Shown here piece after piece: positions 25,774-33,467 of a DNA stretch of 64,000 bases. The notes under the pieces were generated by a model, which was not told where the DNA came from, searched no databases, and saw only the letters and a list, made by a program, of their open reading frames with translations. Origin of the DNA: a bacterium (GTDB lineage: Bacteria; Sumerlaeota; Sumerlaeia; SLMS01); assembly GCA_016125005.1 (NCBI GenBank), contig WGMQ01000005.1, positions 62,001 through 126,000 on the forward strand, read 5' to 3'. Both the position numbers and the translations under genes were made by a program. Positions within the stretch are counted from its first letter, which is position 1; every line of letters begins with the position of its first letter.

Positions 25774-27309
25774 GTGTCCGAGCCCCGCGCCGCCGAACTG
25801 AAGAAGAGACTCGAATCGCTCCTCGCCTCCCTTGACGCCGACCTGCTCAGGGACAGCCAGCGCATCCTCACCTTCGAGACGGTTTCCGGCGGCAACCCGG
25901 AGCAGGAAGCCAAGTATCGCCAGCAGATTCCCGCCTGCCTCCTCTGGCTGCGCGAGCTGGCCACCCGCATGGGCTTCGAGTTCCGCCAGTGGGACAACAA
26001 GGTGGCCGAGATCGAGTGGGCCGAAGTCGCCGAAGCGGGCACGACCCGTCCCGTCATGGGCATCGCCGCCCACATCGACGTGGTGACCCCAGCCGGACGC
26101 TGGAAGTACGGTCCCTTCGACGGCACCATCGACCAGGGGATCCTTTACGGTCGCGGCACCCAGGACGACAAGGGGCCGCTGATCCAGGCCCTCTACGCCA
26201 TGTATATTGCCAAGGAAGCGGGCGTGGTCCCCTCCTGCGACATTCGCCTCATCATCGGCACGAAGGAAGAAACCGGCGACTGGTCCGACGTCGAGTTCTA
26301 CATCAAGCATCGCGGCGCCCCTGACTTCGGCTTCACCCCCGACGCCGAGTTCCCCCTCATCACCGGCGAGAAGGGGATGATCAACCTTGAGTTCACCGCC
26401 ACCTGGCCCGCCGTCGCGGCCAACGCGGAAACCGGCATGGAATGGATTTCCCTCAAGGGCGGAGAGCGTTCGAACATCATCCCGGCCCTCAGCGAAGTGC
26501 TCCTCCGCTTCCCCGTTGAGAGCAAGCACGCCGTCATGAAGGAGCTGGTCCGCGAGACCACGCGCTTCACCGTCGAGAATCCCGGCTCCAACGTGACGCT
26601 CATCCCGAACAACGAGACGGACAGCGCCGCCAAGGGCTACTACGAGGCGCTCGTTTCCTTCGTCGGCAAGGCGGCCCACAGCTCCCTGCCCGACAAGGGC
26701 TACAACGCGATCACGGATTCTCTCCGGTTCTTCGCCGACGTCGAGACACTTCCCCCCGCGGTGCGCGCGTACATCCAGTTCCTGGCCCTGATGGCCTCCG
26801 CCACCGACGGCAGCCCGCTCCAGATCGACAGCACCCACCCCTTCGTCGGCGCCACCACGGCGGCGTTGACCCTCTGCACCATCGAACCCACCAAGGGCTT
26901 TGGCCTGCTCAACGTCCGCCCGACCATGGGAATGGACTGCGCCACGGTCCTGGCCAACGCACGCGCCGCCACCGCGGCCTTTGCCGACGCCACCGGTCTG
27001 GAGATCACCGTCGAGCCCCGTGGCGGACGCACCGTCGAGGCCATCTACCTCGATCCGGAAAAGCCCGGCATCGAGCAGTTCATCAACGCGCTGCGCTCCG
27101 GCTACCAAGGCGTGACCGGCAAGCCCGGCGAACCCATGTCGATCGGCGGCACCACCTACGCCAAGGCGTTCCCGAACTTCTGCGCCTTTGGCCCCGTCGA
27201 GCACGGCGTGGACGAGGAACTGGCCCACCAGGCCGACGAGCACCTGGCCCTCGACTCGATCCGCCGCAACACGCTCATCTACGCGCTCAGCATCGCGATG
27301 ATGGGGTAG
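25774..27309 (+). CDS. M20 family dipeptidase (PepV-like)
   Basis: 511 aa from the GTG at 25774, with AAAGG eight bases upstream; the TTG at 25708 in the ORF track is less likely. The di-zinc site residues are visible: AAHIDVVTP (His/Asp), GRGTQDDKGPL (bridging Asp), GTKEETGDW (catalytic Glu pair), PDAEFPLITGEKG, and the C-terminal VEHGVDEELAHQADEHL. The lid domain lies between. It hydrolyses dipeptides, including Xaa-His types, in the cytosol. The last 26 bases of the gene (27283-27308) recur exactly at 29937-29962 behind the ammonium transporter gene. Confidence 0.92.
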   Translation: MSEPRAAELKKRLESLLASLDADLLRDSQRILTFETVSGGNPEQEAKYRQQIPACLLWLRELATRMGFEFRQWDNKVAEIEWAEVAEAGTTRPVMGIAAHIDVVTPAGRWKYGPFDGTIDQGILYGRGTQDDKGPLIQALYAMYIAKEAGVVPSCDIRLIIGTKEETGDWSDVEFYIKHRGAPDFGFTPDAEFPLITGEKGMINLEFTATWPAVAANAETGMEWISLKGGERSNIIPALSEVLLRFPVESKHAVMKELVRETTRFTVENPGSNVTLIPNNETDSAAKGYYEALVSFVGKAAHSSLPDKGYNAITDSLRFFADVETLPPAVRAYIQFLALMASATDGSPLQIDSTHPFVGATTAALTLCTIEPTKGFGLLNVRPTMGMDCATVLANARAATAAFADATGLEITVEPRGGRTVEAIYLDPEKPGIEQFINALRSGYQGVTGKPGEPMSIGGTTYAKAFPNFCAFGPVEHGVDEELAHQADEHLALDSIRRNTLIYALSIAMMG

Positions 27310-27350
27310 CCAACCGCCACAGCCCCCCACTCGATCCGCTCCGCGGCGGA

Positions 27351-27977
27351 TTGCTGGTGCTTGTCTATCTCGTGATTGGACTGGCCCTCCCCCTGTTCGT
27401 CCGATCCTGCGCCATTGAGACCACCTATATAGCCTTCCTCTTCCTCGATAAGGCCCTGCTGATCCTGATCGGGATCGTCGGACTCCTTGGACTCTACGGC
27501 GTCTTCCTCCATTGGAAAGGGGGGCAGCGGAAGCTCGCCATCCTTTGCCTAGGCCTCGCGCTCCTCAACATGATGATGGCAGATGTCTATGGATCCTGGA
27601 GATGGATCATCCAATCACGCTTCACGGGAGACAACGGAGTTGCCGAGGTCCGTCGCCTCCTCGCCGAGGAAGTGACCCGACTCGAAGCAGCCAGCCCCAA
27701 CCCCTTCGAGGGGGCCTCCTTCGATGCCTGGGATCCCGCCTTCATCGCCGAGTCCCGCCTCGCGCCCATTCAGCGGCGATTTGAATCCAAGTACGTTCGC
27801 CTAATGCTCCTCGAACGGGGCCGTTACGCCTTGGTCCTCGACGACGGCGGCGGCCACCTCTCCCCATGGGGAATCGTCGTCGGTCCCCCCGACATGCTGC
27901 CCACCGAGTTTCACATCCCCGTCTCCCAGACCTGGGAACCGGGCGTCTTCTTCTACGACGCCATCTCGCCGCGCTGA
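27351..27977 (+). CDS. Membrane protein of unknown function
   Basis: 208 aa starting at TTG, 42 bases after the dipeptidase stop. Three hydrophobic segments fill the first ~80 residues (VLVYLVIGLALPLFV, DKALLILIGIVGLLGLYGVFL, KLAILCLGLALLNMMMADVYG). A soluble domain of ~120 residues follows with FDAWDPAFIAESRLAPIQRRF and a C-terminal TWEPGVFFYDAISPR. No family was recognised. The close spacing suggests read-through from the dipeptidase gene. Codon use matches its neighbours. The start is uncertain because no strong ribosome-binding site is present. Confidence 0.6.
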   Translation: MLVLVYLVIGLALPLFVRSCAIETTYIAFLFLDKALLILIGIVGLLGLYGVFLHWKGGQRKLAILCLGLALLNMMMADVYGSWRWIIQSRFTGDNGVAEVRRLLAEEVTRLEAASPNPFEGASFDAWDPAFIAESRLAPIQRRFESKYVRLMLLERGRYALVLDDGGGHLSPWGIVVGPPDMLPTEFHIPVSQTWEPGVFFYDAISPR

Positions 27978-28360
27978 CCCCCTGCCCGTCAACGATGTCG
28001 AAAGAACCGGCACACACCTCGGCACTCCACCCGTGAATCGCCCTAATGGACCCACATCCTGTCAGAAGCGCTTTACTGTCCAACGCCCCGTGACCCTCGC
28101 GAACCCTATGGCCCTTTTCGGTCAGCGGGACGACCGCATGCTTTCGCCGCGATGTTCGTAGGCTTGCATTTTCTCACCAAAACTTGTCCAATAAGGGCCA
28201 CGTCATCAGGGCAATTTGTGCCACCCACTCGCGAGGTCCCTTTTGACCACTTTGACGAAGCGCGTCCAAAATCGCGTTGATCTGTTATGTCCACCTACCT
28301 ACCAACCTGCGGTCCACATCACAAGACAGTGCCTTGCCCATCCCAGCCTCCGGAGATCAC
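27978..28360. other. Intergenic region upstream of the ammonium transporter
   Basis: 383 bases without a credible gene. A GGAG lies eight bases before the transporter ATG. I looked for a sigma-54 site, as expected for nitrogen-regulated amt genes. The nearest match, TGGCACAAATTGC, is on the opposite strand with three instead of five bases between its halves. No terminator or repeat stood out. The promoter for the transporter probably lies here. Confidence 0.4.
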
Positions 28361-29833
28361 ATGGAACAGTATCACCCCTCGCTTGTGGAGCGCCGCCACC
28401 AGTCGCCCGCGCGCCCCCTTGTTGCCACCCTGGCGGCCTCTCTCCTCGCAGTATGCGCTACCTCCGTCATGGGACAGGATGCAGTGGCCGACGCCACCGC
28501 CGCCGTCACGGAGGTCGCCAGCACTGCCCCGGCCACCACTGAGGCCCTCCTCGCCGAGCTGACCAGCAAGGTCGCCGCCGCCCAGTCCGCCGCCGACAAC
28601 GCCTGGATCCTCACCAGCTCCGCCCTCGTCCTCATGATGACCGCCCCCGGCCTCCTCCTCTTCTACGGCGGCCTTGTCCGCGCCAAGAACGTCCTCTCGG
28701 TCTTCATGCAGGGCTTCTTCCTCATGGCCCTCGTCTCGATCATCTGGCTCCTCTTCGGTTACAGCATCGCCTTCGGCGAAATGGAGGGTCCCCTCGGAGC
28801 CTTCGTCGGTGGCTTCGACCACCTCATGCTCGCTGGCGTCACCGGCGAACCGAGCGCCCTTTCCGTCACCCTCCCCGGCATCACCTTCTGCTTCTTCCAG
28901 CTCATGTTCGCCATCATCACCCCCGCACTCATGTGCGGCGCATTCGCCGAACGCTTCCGCTTCAAGGCCCTCGTCCCCTTCATGATCCTGTGGGTGATCT
29001 TCATCTACCTGCCGCTCGCCCACATGGTCTGGGGCCCCAATGGGTTCCTTAATGGCTGGAGCGAGGCCGCCACCATCAAGGCCCTCGACTTTGCCGGGGG
29101 CACCGTGGTGCACATCAGCTCCGGTGTCTCTGCCCTCGTCATCGCCATCTACCTGGGCAAGCGCTATGGCTACCCCGGCAAGCAGTTCGTCCCCCACAAC
29201 CTCGCCCTGAGCATGACGGGCGCCGGCCTCCTCTGGTTCGGATGGTTCGGCTTCAATGCCGGCAGCGCCCTCAATGCCGGACCCCTTGCCTCCTGGGCCT
29301 TCATCAGCACCCATATGTCCGCCGCTGGCGCCACGATGTCCTGGATGGTTGCCGAGTGGCTCTTCCGCGGAAAGCCCAGCCTCCTCGGTGCAATCTCCGG
29401 GGCTGTCGCCGGCCTCGTGGCCGTCACCCCCGCCGCAGGCTTCGTCCACCCCGGCTCAGGCCTCATCATCGGCCTCATCGCCGGCTTCGTCTGCTGGTTC
29501 ACCTGCGCGAAGCTGAAGGAAAAGCTCGGCTATGACGACTCCCTCGACGTCTTCGGCGTCCACGGCGTCGGCGGCATCCTCGGCGCCGTCCTCACCGGCG
29601 TCTTCGCCCACTCCGACATCAATGGCATGTCCGGCCTCATCGACGGCAATCCCGGCCAGGTCGTGCAGCAAATCCTCGCCGTCCTTGTCACCATCGTCAT
29701 GGCCGTCATTGGCACCATCATCTTCATGGTCCTCGTCGACAGAACCATCGGCGCCAAGGCTTCGAACGACGATCAGGAACTCGGCCTCGACATTGTGGAC
29801 CACGGCGAACGCGCCTACCACGAAGCCAGCTAA
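28361..29833 (+). CDS. amt: Ammonium transporter (Amt/MEP/Rh family)
   Basis: 490 aa from the ATG at 28361, which has a GGAG ribosome-binding site; the ORF-track start 28 codons upstream is unlikely. A signal peptide-like stretch (LVATLAASLLAVCATSVMGQ) and a ~60-residue Ala/Thr-rich periplasmic segment precede eleven membrane helices. Channel residues are visible: the twin histidines in GGTVVHISSGVSALV and FGVHGVGGILGAVLTGVFA, and LLLFYGGLVRAKNVLS in the first pore helix. It conducts ammonium into the cytosol. The usual partner, a PII (glnK) gene, is not adjacent; the transporter is followed by its own terminator. Confidence 0.95.
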   Translation: MEQYHPSLVERRHQSPARPLVATLAASLLAVCATSVMGQDAVADATAAVTEVASTAPATTEALLAELTSKVAAAQSAADNAWILTSSALVLMMTAPGLLLFYGGLVRAKNVLSVFMQGFFLMALVSIIWLLFGYSIAFGEMEGPLGAFVGGFDHLMLAGVTGEPSALSVTLPGITFCFFQLMFAIITPALMCGAFAERFRFKALVPFMILWVIFIYLPLAHMVWGPNGFLNGWSEAATIKALDFAGGTVVHISSGVSALVIAIYLGKRYGYPGKQFVPHNLALSMTGAGLLWFGWFGFNAGSALNAGPLASWAFISTHMSAAGATMSWMVAEWLFRGKPSLLGAISGAVAGLVAVTPAAGFVHPGSGLIIGLIAGFVCWFTCAKLKEKLGYDDSLDVFGVHGVGGILGAVLTGVFAHSDINGMSGLIDGNPGQVVQQILAVLVTIVMAVIGTIIFMVLVDRTIGAKASNDDQELGLDIVDHGERAYHEAS

Positions 29834-29859
29834 CCCACACGCAGAACCCGGCAGGAAAG

Positions 29860-29893
29860 CGGCCCGCCACGATCATCCGTGGCGGGCCGTTGT
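29860..29893 (+). terminator. Terminator hairpin after amt
   Basis: A perfect 12-bp stem CGGCCCGCCACG / CGTGGCGGGCCG with loop ATCATC is followed by TTGT. It begins 27 bases after the amt stop codon. Confidence 0.8.
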
Positions 29894-29903
29894 CTATATT
29901 TCT

Positions 29904-29963
29904 ATGCATCCGTTCCGCTGTAACGCCCTCGTCTATGCGCTCAGCATCGCGATGATGGGGTAA
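29904..29963 (+). pseudogene. Remnant matching the 3' end of the M20 dipeptidase gene
   Basis: A 19-codon frame ends in LVYALSIAMMG-stop, almost the same as the LIYALSIAMMG-stop end of the dipeptidase at 27.3 kb. The final 26 bases before the stop's last base are identical (29937-29962 and 27283-27308). The preceding codons also align (CGC-x-AAC-x-CTC) but with changes. This looks like the tail of a duplicated dipeptidase gene left after deletion or recombination. It stands between the amt terminator and the end of a convergent secreted-protein gene. It may carry no function. Confidence 0.65.
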
Positions 29964-29966
29964 GGA

Positions 29967-31010
29967 TCACTCCGCCTTTAGCCCCATCTGACGACGGGTC
30001 TCTGCGAGCGACAACGGCCCGAAGCGGTCGAAGGCGGAGGGCATCAGGTTCGCCGTCGAAACATCCAGCGCTCGCCTGTCGCCGACGATGGCGGGTGTCA
30101 GGTCGTCGGAGCCCTCTGCCATGATCACGGCTCCGTCCGGATAGACATCCCGCAGGTTGAAGAACGTCTTCGGGAAATCCGCTGGCAACGCCTCGATATG
30201 GAGAAGGGCGTAGTCCCATTTGAGGATCTCCCCCTGCGTGCCGAGCACCTGGGTGGAGGTGGCCTTTGCCGGGATTCGATGCCCCTTGTAGCTGGTCCAG
30301 CCCGACACCTCAATCATGTTCACCTTCACGCCGTCGGCCAAAGAGGTGACGCTCTTCAGTGCCCCCGATTCGTAGCGATAGACGTCATCGAACACGGGCT
30401 GTCCCTTCAGGCTGATCGTGATGGTCTCGGCGGTTCCGACGCTGCTGTAACTCACGGTGCGCTGCCGAAAGGCTCTTCTCAATCGTTCATCGCGGTCGGT
30501 GATACCCAGTCGCTTGAAAGTCTCCACCAGTTCCTCGCGCGACATGGGCGGATCGGTTTGGCCCGGATCGCACCACTCGGAAAGGGGGAACTCGACAGCG
30601 GCGGTGCTTCGATAGGTCAGCCCGGCCAGCGACAGGCCGAACTGAAATTCGGTCACCTGATTCTTCGGTCGTAGCCACCCCCCGTTCATCCCATTGCCCC
30701 AGGTCCAGGTCCCGTTGCCGTCGAACGACCAGATCGTGCGGTCATCCCCCGAGAAGTCCTTGTCGGGAAAAGCGCTCAACATCTCCGCATACTCAAGAGA
30801 CCCCATCTTGACCGTCAGGCAGCGATCAACCGTGCCGTCGGGACCGCGCTTCTCCACAATGGCGGCACAGCTCGCCATGTCGGCCTCGATGGCGGCCAGA
30901 CGACTCAGCAGCGCACTCAACGTGTAAGTCGACGCCCGGTCATCCCCGCTTGCAGGAAGCGGGGAAACGGCGCACAGAAGCAATGCCATTAGACAAAGGT
31001 ATTTTCTCAT
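29967..31010 (-). CDS. Secreted protein of unknown function
   Basis: 347 aa from the ATG at 31010. The ORF track adds 70 residues that overlap the cysteine-rich gene out of frame. A clean signal peptide is present (MRKYLCLMALLLCAVSPLPASG). The mature part looks like a lipoprotein-localisation-type beta fold: 'TIWSFDGNGTWTWGNG' and 'YRYESGALKSVTSLADG' suggest antiparallel strands, as in outer-membrane lipoprotein carriers. No family was recognised with confidence. The start overlaps the stop of the cysteine-rich gene by four bases (31007-31010), so the two are co-translated. Base composition is nearer the genome average than that of its two upstream partners. Confidence 0.65.
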   Translation of the reverse strand: MRKYLCLMALLLCAVSPLPASGDDRASTYTLSALLSRLAAIEADMASCAAIVEKRGPDGTVDRCLTVKMGSLEYAEMLSAFPDKDFSGDDRTIWSFDGNGTWTWGNGMNGGWLRPKNQVTEFQFGLSLAGLTYRSTAAVEFPLSEWCDPGQTDPPMSREELVETFKRLGITDRDERLRRAFRQRTVSYSSVGTAETITISLKGQPVFDDVYRYESGALKSVTSLADGVKVNMIEVSGWTSYKGHRIPAKATSTQVLGTQGEILKWDYALLHIEALPADFPKTFFNLRDVYPDGAVIMAEGSDDLTPAIVGDRRALDVSTANLMPSAFDRFGPLSLAETRRQMGLKAE

Positions 31011-31441
31011 GGACAAAATGACCTGCCAGCGTAATTGGGCCCACATGTGTCCGCACAACAGCTCCCTCGCTTCCCACAGTTTCCGGACCAAGAATTCGAG
31101 ACTTTGCAATAGGGCTGCCCATCCAGAGAAACGGCGCACGATCCGACCTTTCGGCGACCACAGCTCTGAGCGTCTTGGTGTCCCTGACAGTGCTGTTTCT
31201 CGTCTCCGGTAACCAAGCAAGCATAGCCGGAACTGCCAGGCGTCTCACAAATCTGGCAGACGTTGTTGAACGGTGCCTGTAAACAATAGTTGGCTGCATC
31301 ACTCGCGCTAGCACAACCTATCGATGCTACGATGCAACAAGAACCATACTTGGCTTCTCCTGCGGCCGGAGCCCAATTGAATGACTGCAGAAGGCAGATT
31401 CCCAGAAGCAATAAAAAAAACAAGCAGTTTAATTTATTCAC
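31007..31441 (-). CDS. Cysteine-rich secreted protein
   Basis: 144 aa. A signal peptide (MNKLNCLFFLLLLGICLLQSF...) precedes a mature region of ~115 residues with about 16 cysteines in pairs and spaced sets (SCCIVASIGC, VCQICE, SCCADTC). The even, dense pattern suggests a disulfide-bonded extracytoplasmic domain rather than a metal site, because histidines are few. No family was recognised. It sits five bases after the TPR-protein stop and overlaps the next gene's start, so the three form a tight operon. The DNA is clearly AT-richer than the rest of the window, with many A-runs at its 5' end, suggesting horizontal acquisition. Confidence 0.65.
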   Translation of the reverse strand: MNKLNCLFFLLLLGICLLQSFNWAPAAGEAKYGSCCIVASIGCASASDAANYCLQAPFNNVCQICETPGSSGYACLVTGDEKQHCQGHQDAQSCGRRKVGSCAVSLDGQPYCKVSNSWSGNCGKRGSCCADTCGPNYAGRSFCP

Positions 31442-31445
31442 AATA

Positions 31446-33311
31446 TCACCAGTTTACCTTGTTCAGTTTGCACTCAGGCCATCTTTCGTTGACATACGTC
31501 TTAATTCTCAAAAAATCTGACACATCGCCCTGTTTCTTGGCAACAAGAGCGGCGTCGAACCATGCATACGCATGATAATTCAATGTGTAAAAGAAGGGTG
31601 CGTCCTCGGGAATTTCGTCTCTGACCTTCTTCATTAAAGTGGAAGCCTCGTCATATTGATTCATTTGACGAAGGCTTGACCATGAAAAGTAACTTGCGGT
31701 ACCCAGCTCACGGTACTGTTTGGGATAGAGTCGCCACATCTTCTGTTCCATCGCCACGACGGTTGTAAATTCGTTCTGTAGATAATGGGATTCTAAAGTC
31801 ATCAGGTAAGCCACAGAGGTTACATCGGGTCCAAACTCCGAACTGTTTATGATTTCGCTGAGTACCTCGCGAACATTCGTCCATTCTTTGGCATCGTCAC
31901 TCGCCTTTGTCTGTTCAAAATACAATCCCGCAGCCTCAATCGTGGCCAACCCCTTGTCGCGTGAATTGCTGTGCAGCGACTCACGCCAGTCAGCCTGAAG
32001 AGTTATGACTTTCTCAAGGGACTGAACGGTTTTTTCTGTAACCGGAGGCTCCGAAAATTCGCTCTGTCGTGGTCTATTGTAAATTTCTGAATGTGCGAGA
32101 TTCTTCATTGCAAGTCGAGCCTCCAAAGTCCAAGGATGTCGCTCGTTAAGTACAGGAACCGCGGAAAGGAACTGCTCGAAAGCCTTGCTTGCTTCATCCC
32201 CCTTCCCAATTTTCGTCAGGAGGTAGGCTCGGCGCAACAGAGCCTCCTTTCGGAAGAAAGAGTCTGGGTTCTCTGTCAAGAAAAGATCGATCCTCGAAAG
32301 AGCTTCAAGTGAGTTCGCCTTGCCGACCTGCAGCGCCGCCCGTAGTTGCCTGTTCTCCTCTTCATAGTTGGAATTCTCGTAGACTTGTCCGGATATTTCT
32401 TCACTTAACTTGGAGGCACGGCAAGCATACACTCCAAAAAGAGGCTCGGCAGTCATGAGGTTGCAAAGCCTGGAAGCCGCAAATAGGTCGTGGTGTCGAA
32501 TCTTTTCGCAGTAGGCATACGTACGCTGCGCAACCAAAAGAATATCTACGGAGCGACTTCGCGCCCCTTGAGTACGAGCTACAAAGTCTTCGAGTTGGCC
32601 CGTAAGCATTGCGTTGTCGACATCTGGATTGGCGGAATCGCGTAGCAGCTTAAGCCACATCATAGCAGCTTTTGATTCACCGAAAGCCCCTGGATCGCAT
32701 TGATATGCACGATCAAAGTAGTCTTCGGCGGTGTCTAAGTCGCCTGATCTACTAAGGTGGATGTAGCCGCAGTGGACAAGTGCTTCTGCTCTATTTGTGA
32801 AACTTACGTCTTGTGCAAAGTTTGTCGTGTGAGCAATGTACTCATCATATTTCTTGGCTTTCCAGAAGTGCCGAAGTAGGTCGATTTTCGCTTGTGGGGC
32901 GTCTGGAGACTGTGAGCATTGATCGGCGATCTTCATCCATAATTCAACAGCCTCTTCTTCTTTTCCATATCCCACGAGAATTGGGCAACACAACAAGTCG
33001 ACTTTGCAGAGGTACGGACTCTCGGGGTTCTTGTTTCGAATACTGTCTGCCAGTCGCAATACATCACTTGATCTTCCCATATCGAAAAGACATGCTGCTT
33101 CTTTGTACTCAAAAAGAGATTCGAATTGTTTTTTGTCAGCCTGCTGAAGGACGGACCTGCTAAGATTCTTCGCCTGATCGTACTCTTTTGTTTTGTACTT
33201 TAACAATACTTCTCGGACGTCTAACGGGAGAGCGTCCACGTTCAATTGCGCCACCCCTGAATGGGCCAATGATAGAATTGTGACTACAGCAAGTGTAGCG
33301 AGCTTTTGCAT
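31446..33311 (-). CDS. Secreted TPR-like repeat protein, AT-rich
   Basis: 621 aa from the ATG at 33311, which has TTGGAGGG four bases upstream; the ORF track's longer start is not needed. The signal peptide MQKLATLAVVTILSLAHSGVAQ is followed by helical repeats resembling tetratricopeptides ('EALVHCGYIHLSRSGDLDTA', 'ALLRRAYLLTKIGKGDEASK', 'SSLRQMNQYDEASTLMKK'). It is likely a periplasmic protein-binding scaffold. Its base composition and codon choice are much AT-richer than flanking genes, so the gene was probably acquired from another source. It leads the operon with the cysteine-rich protein and the 347-aa secreted protein. Its partner is unknown. Confidence 0.75.
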   Translation of the reverse strand: MQKLATLAVVTILSLAHSGVAQLNVDALPLDVREVLLKYKTKEYDQAKNLSRSVLQQADKKQFESLFEYKEAACLFDMGRSSDVLRLADSIRNKNPESPYLCKVDLLCCPILVGYGKEEEAVELWMKIADQCSQSPDAPQAKIDLLRHFWKAKKYDEYIAHTTNFAQDVSFTNRAEALVHCGYIHLSRSGDLDTAEDYFDRAYQCDPGAFGESKAAMMWLKLLRDSANPDVDNAMLTGQLEDFVARTQGARSRSVDILLVAQRTYAYCEKIRHHDLFAASRLCNLMTAEPLFGVYACRASKLSEEISGQVYENSNYEEENRQLRAALQVGKANSLEALSRIDLFLTENPDSFFRKEALLRRAYLLTKIGKGDEASKAFEQFLSAVPVLNERHPWTLEARLAMKNLAHSEIYNRPRQSEFSEPPVTEKTVQSLEKVITLQADWRESLHSNSRDKGLATIEAAGLYFEQTKASDDAKEWTNVREVLSEIINSSEFGPDVTSVAYLMTLESHYLQNEFTTVVAMEQKMWRLYPKQYRELGTASYFSWSSLRQMNQYDEASTLMKKVRDEIPEDAPFFYTLNYHAYAWFDAALVAKKQGDVSDFLRIKTYVNERWPECKLNKVNW

Positions 33312-33467
33312 GAAACCCTCCAAAAATGTGGATGTTAGTGAAGATGGGGAGCGACGCGACGCAAGGAAATTTGTTCGGGGGAGTTGAGAACGAAAAGGCT
33401 TGAGGAGAATTGACCGAAGTCCAACCGCTCCATGCGGTTTTCTTGAGCCAACCTCCCCCATCGCCAC

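Noticed and set aside
28216-28240. Sigma-54-like promoter TGGCAC...TTGC before amt
   Set aside because: It is on the wrong strand for amt, and the spacing between the halves is three rather than five bases.
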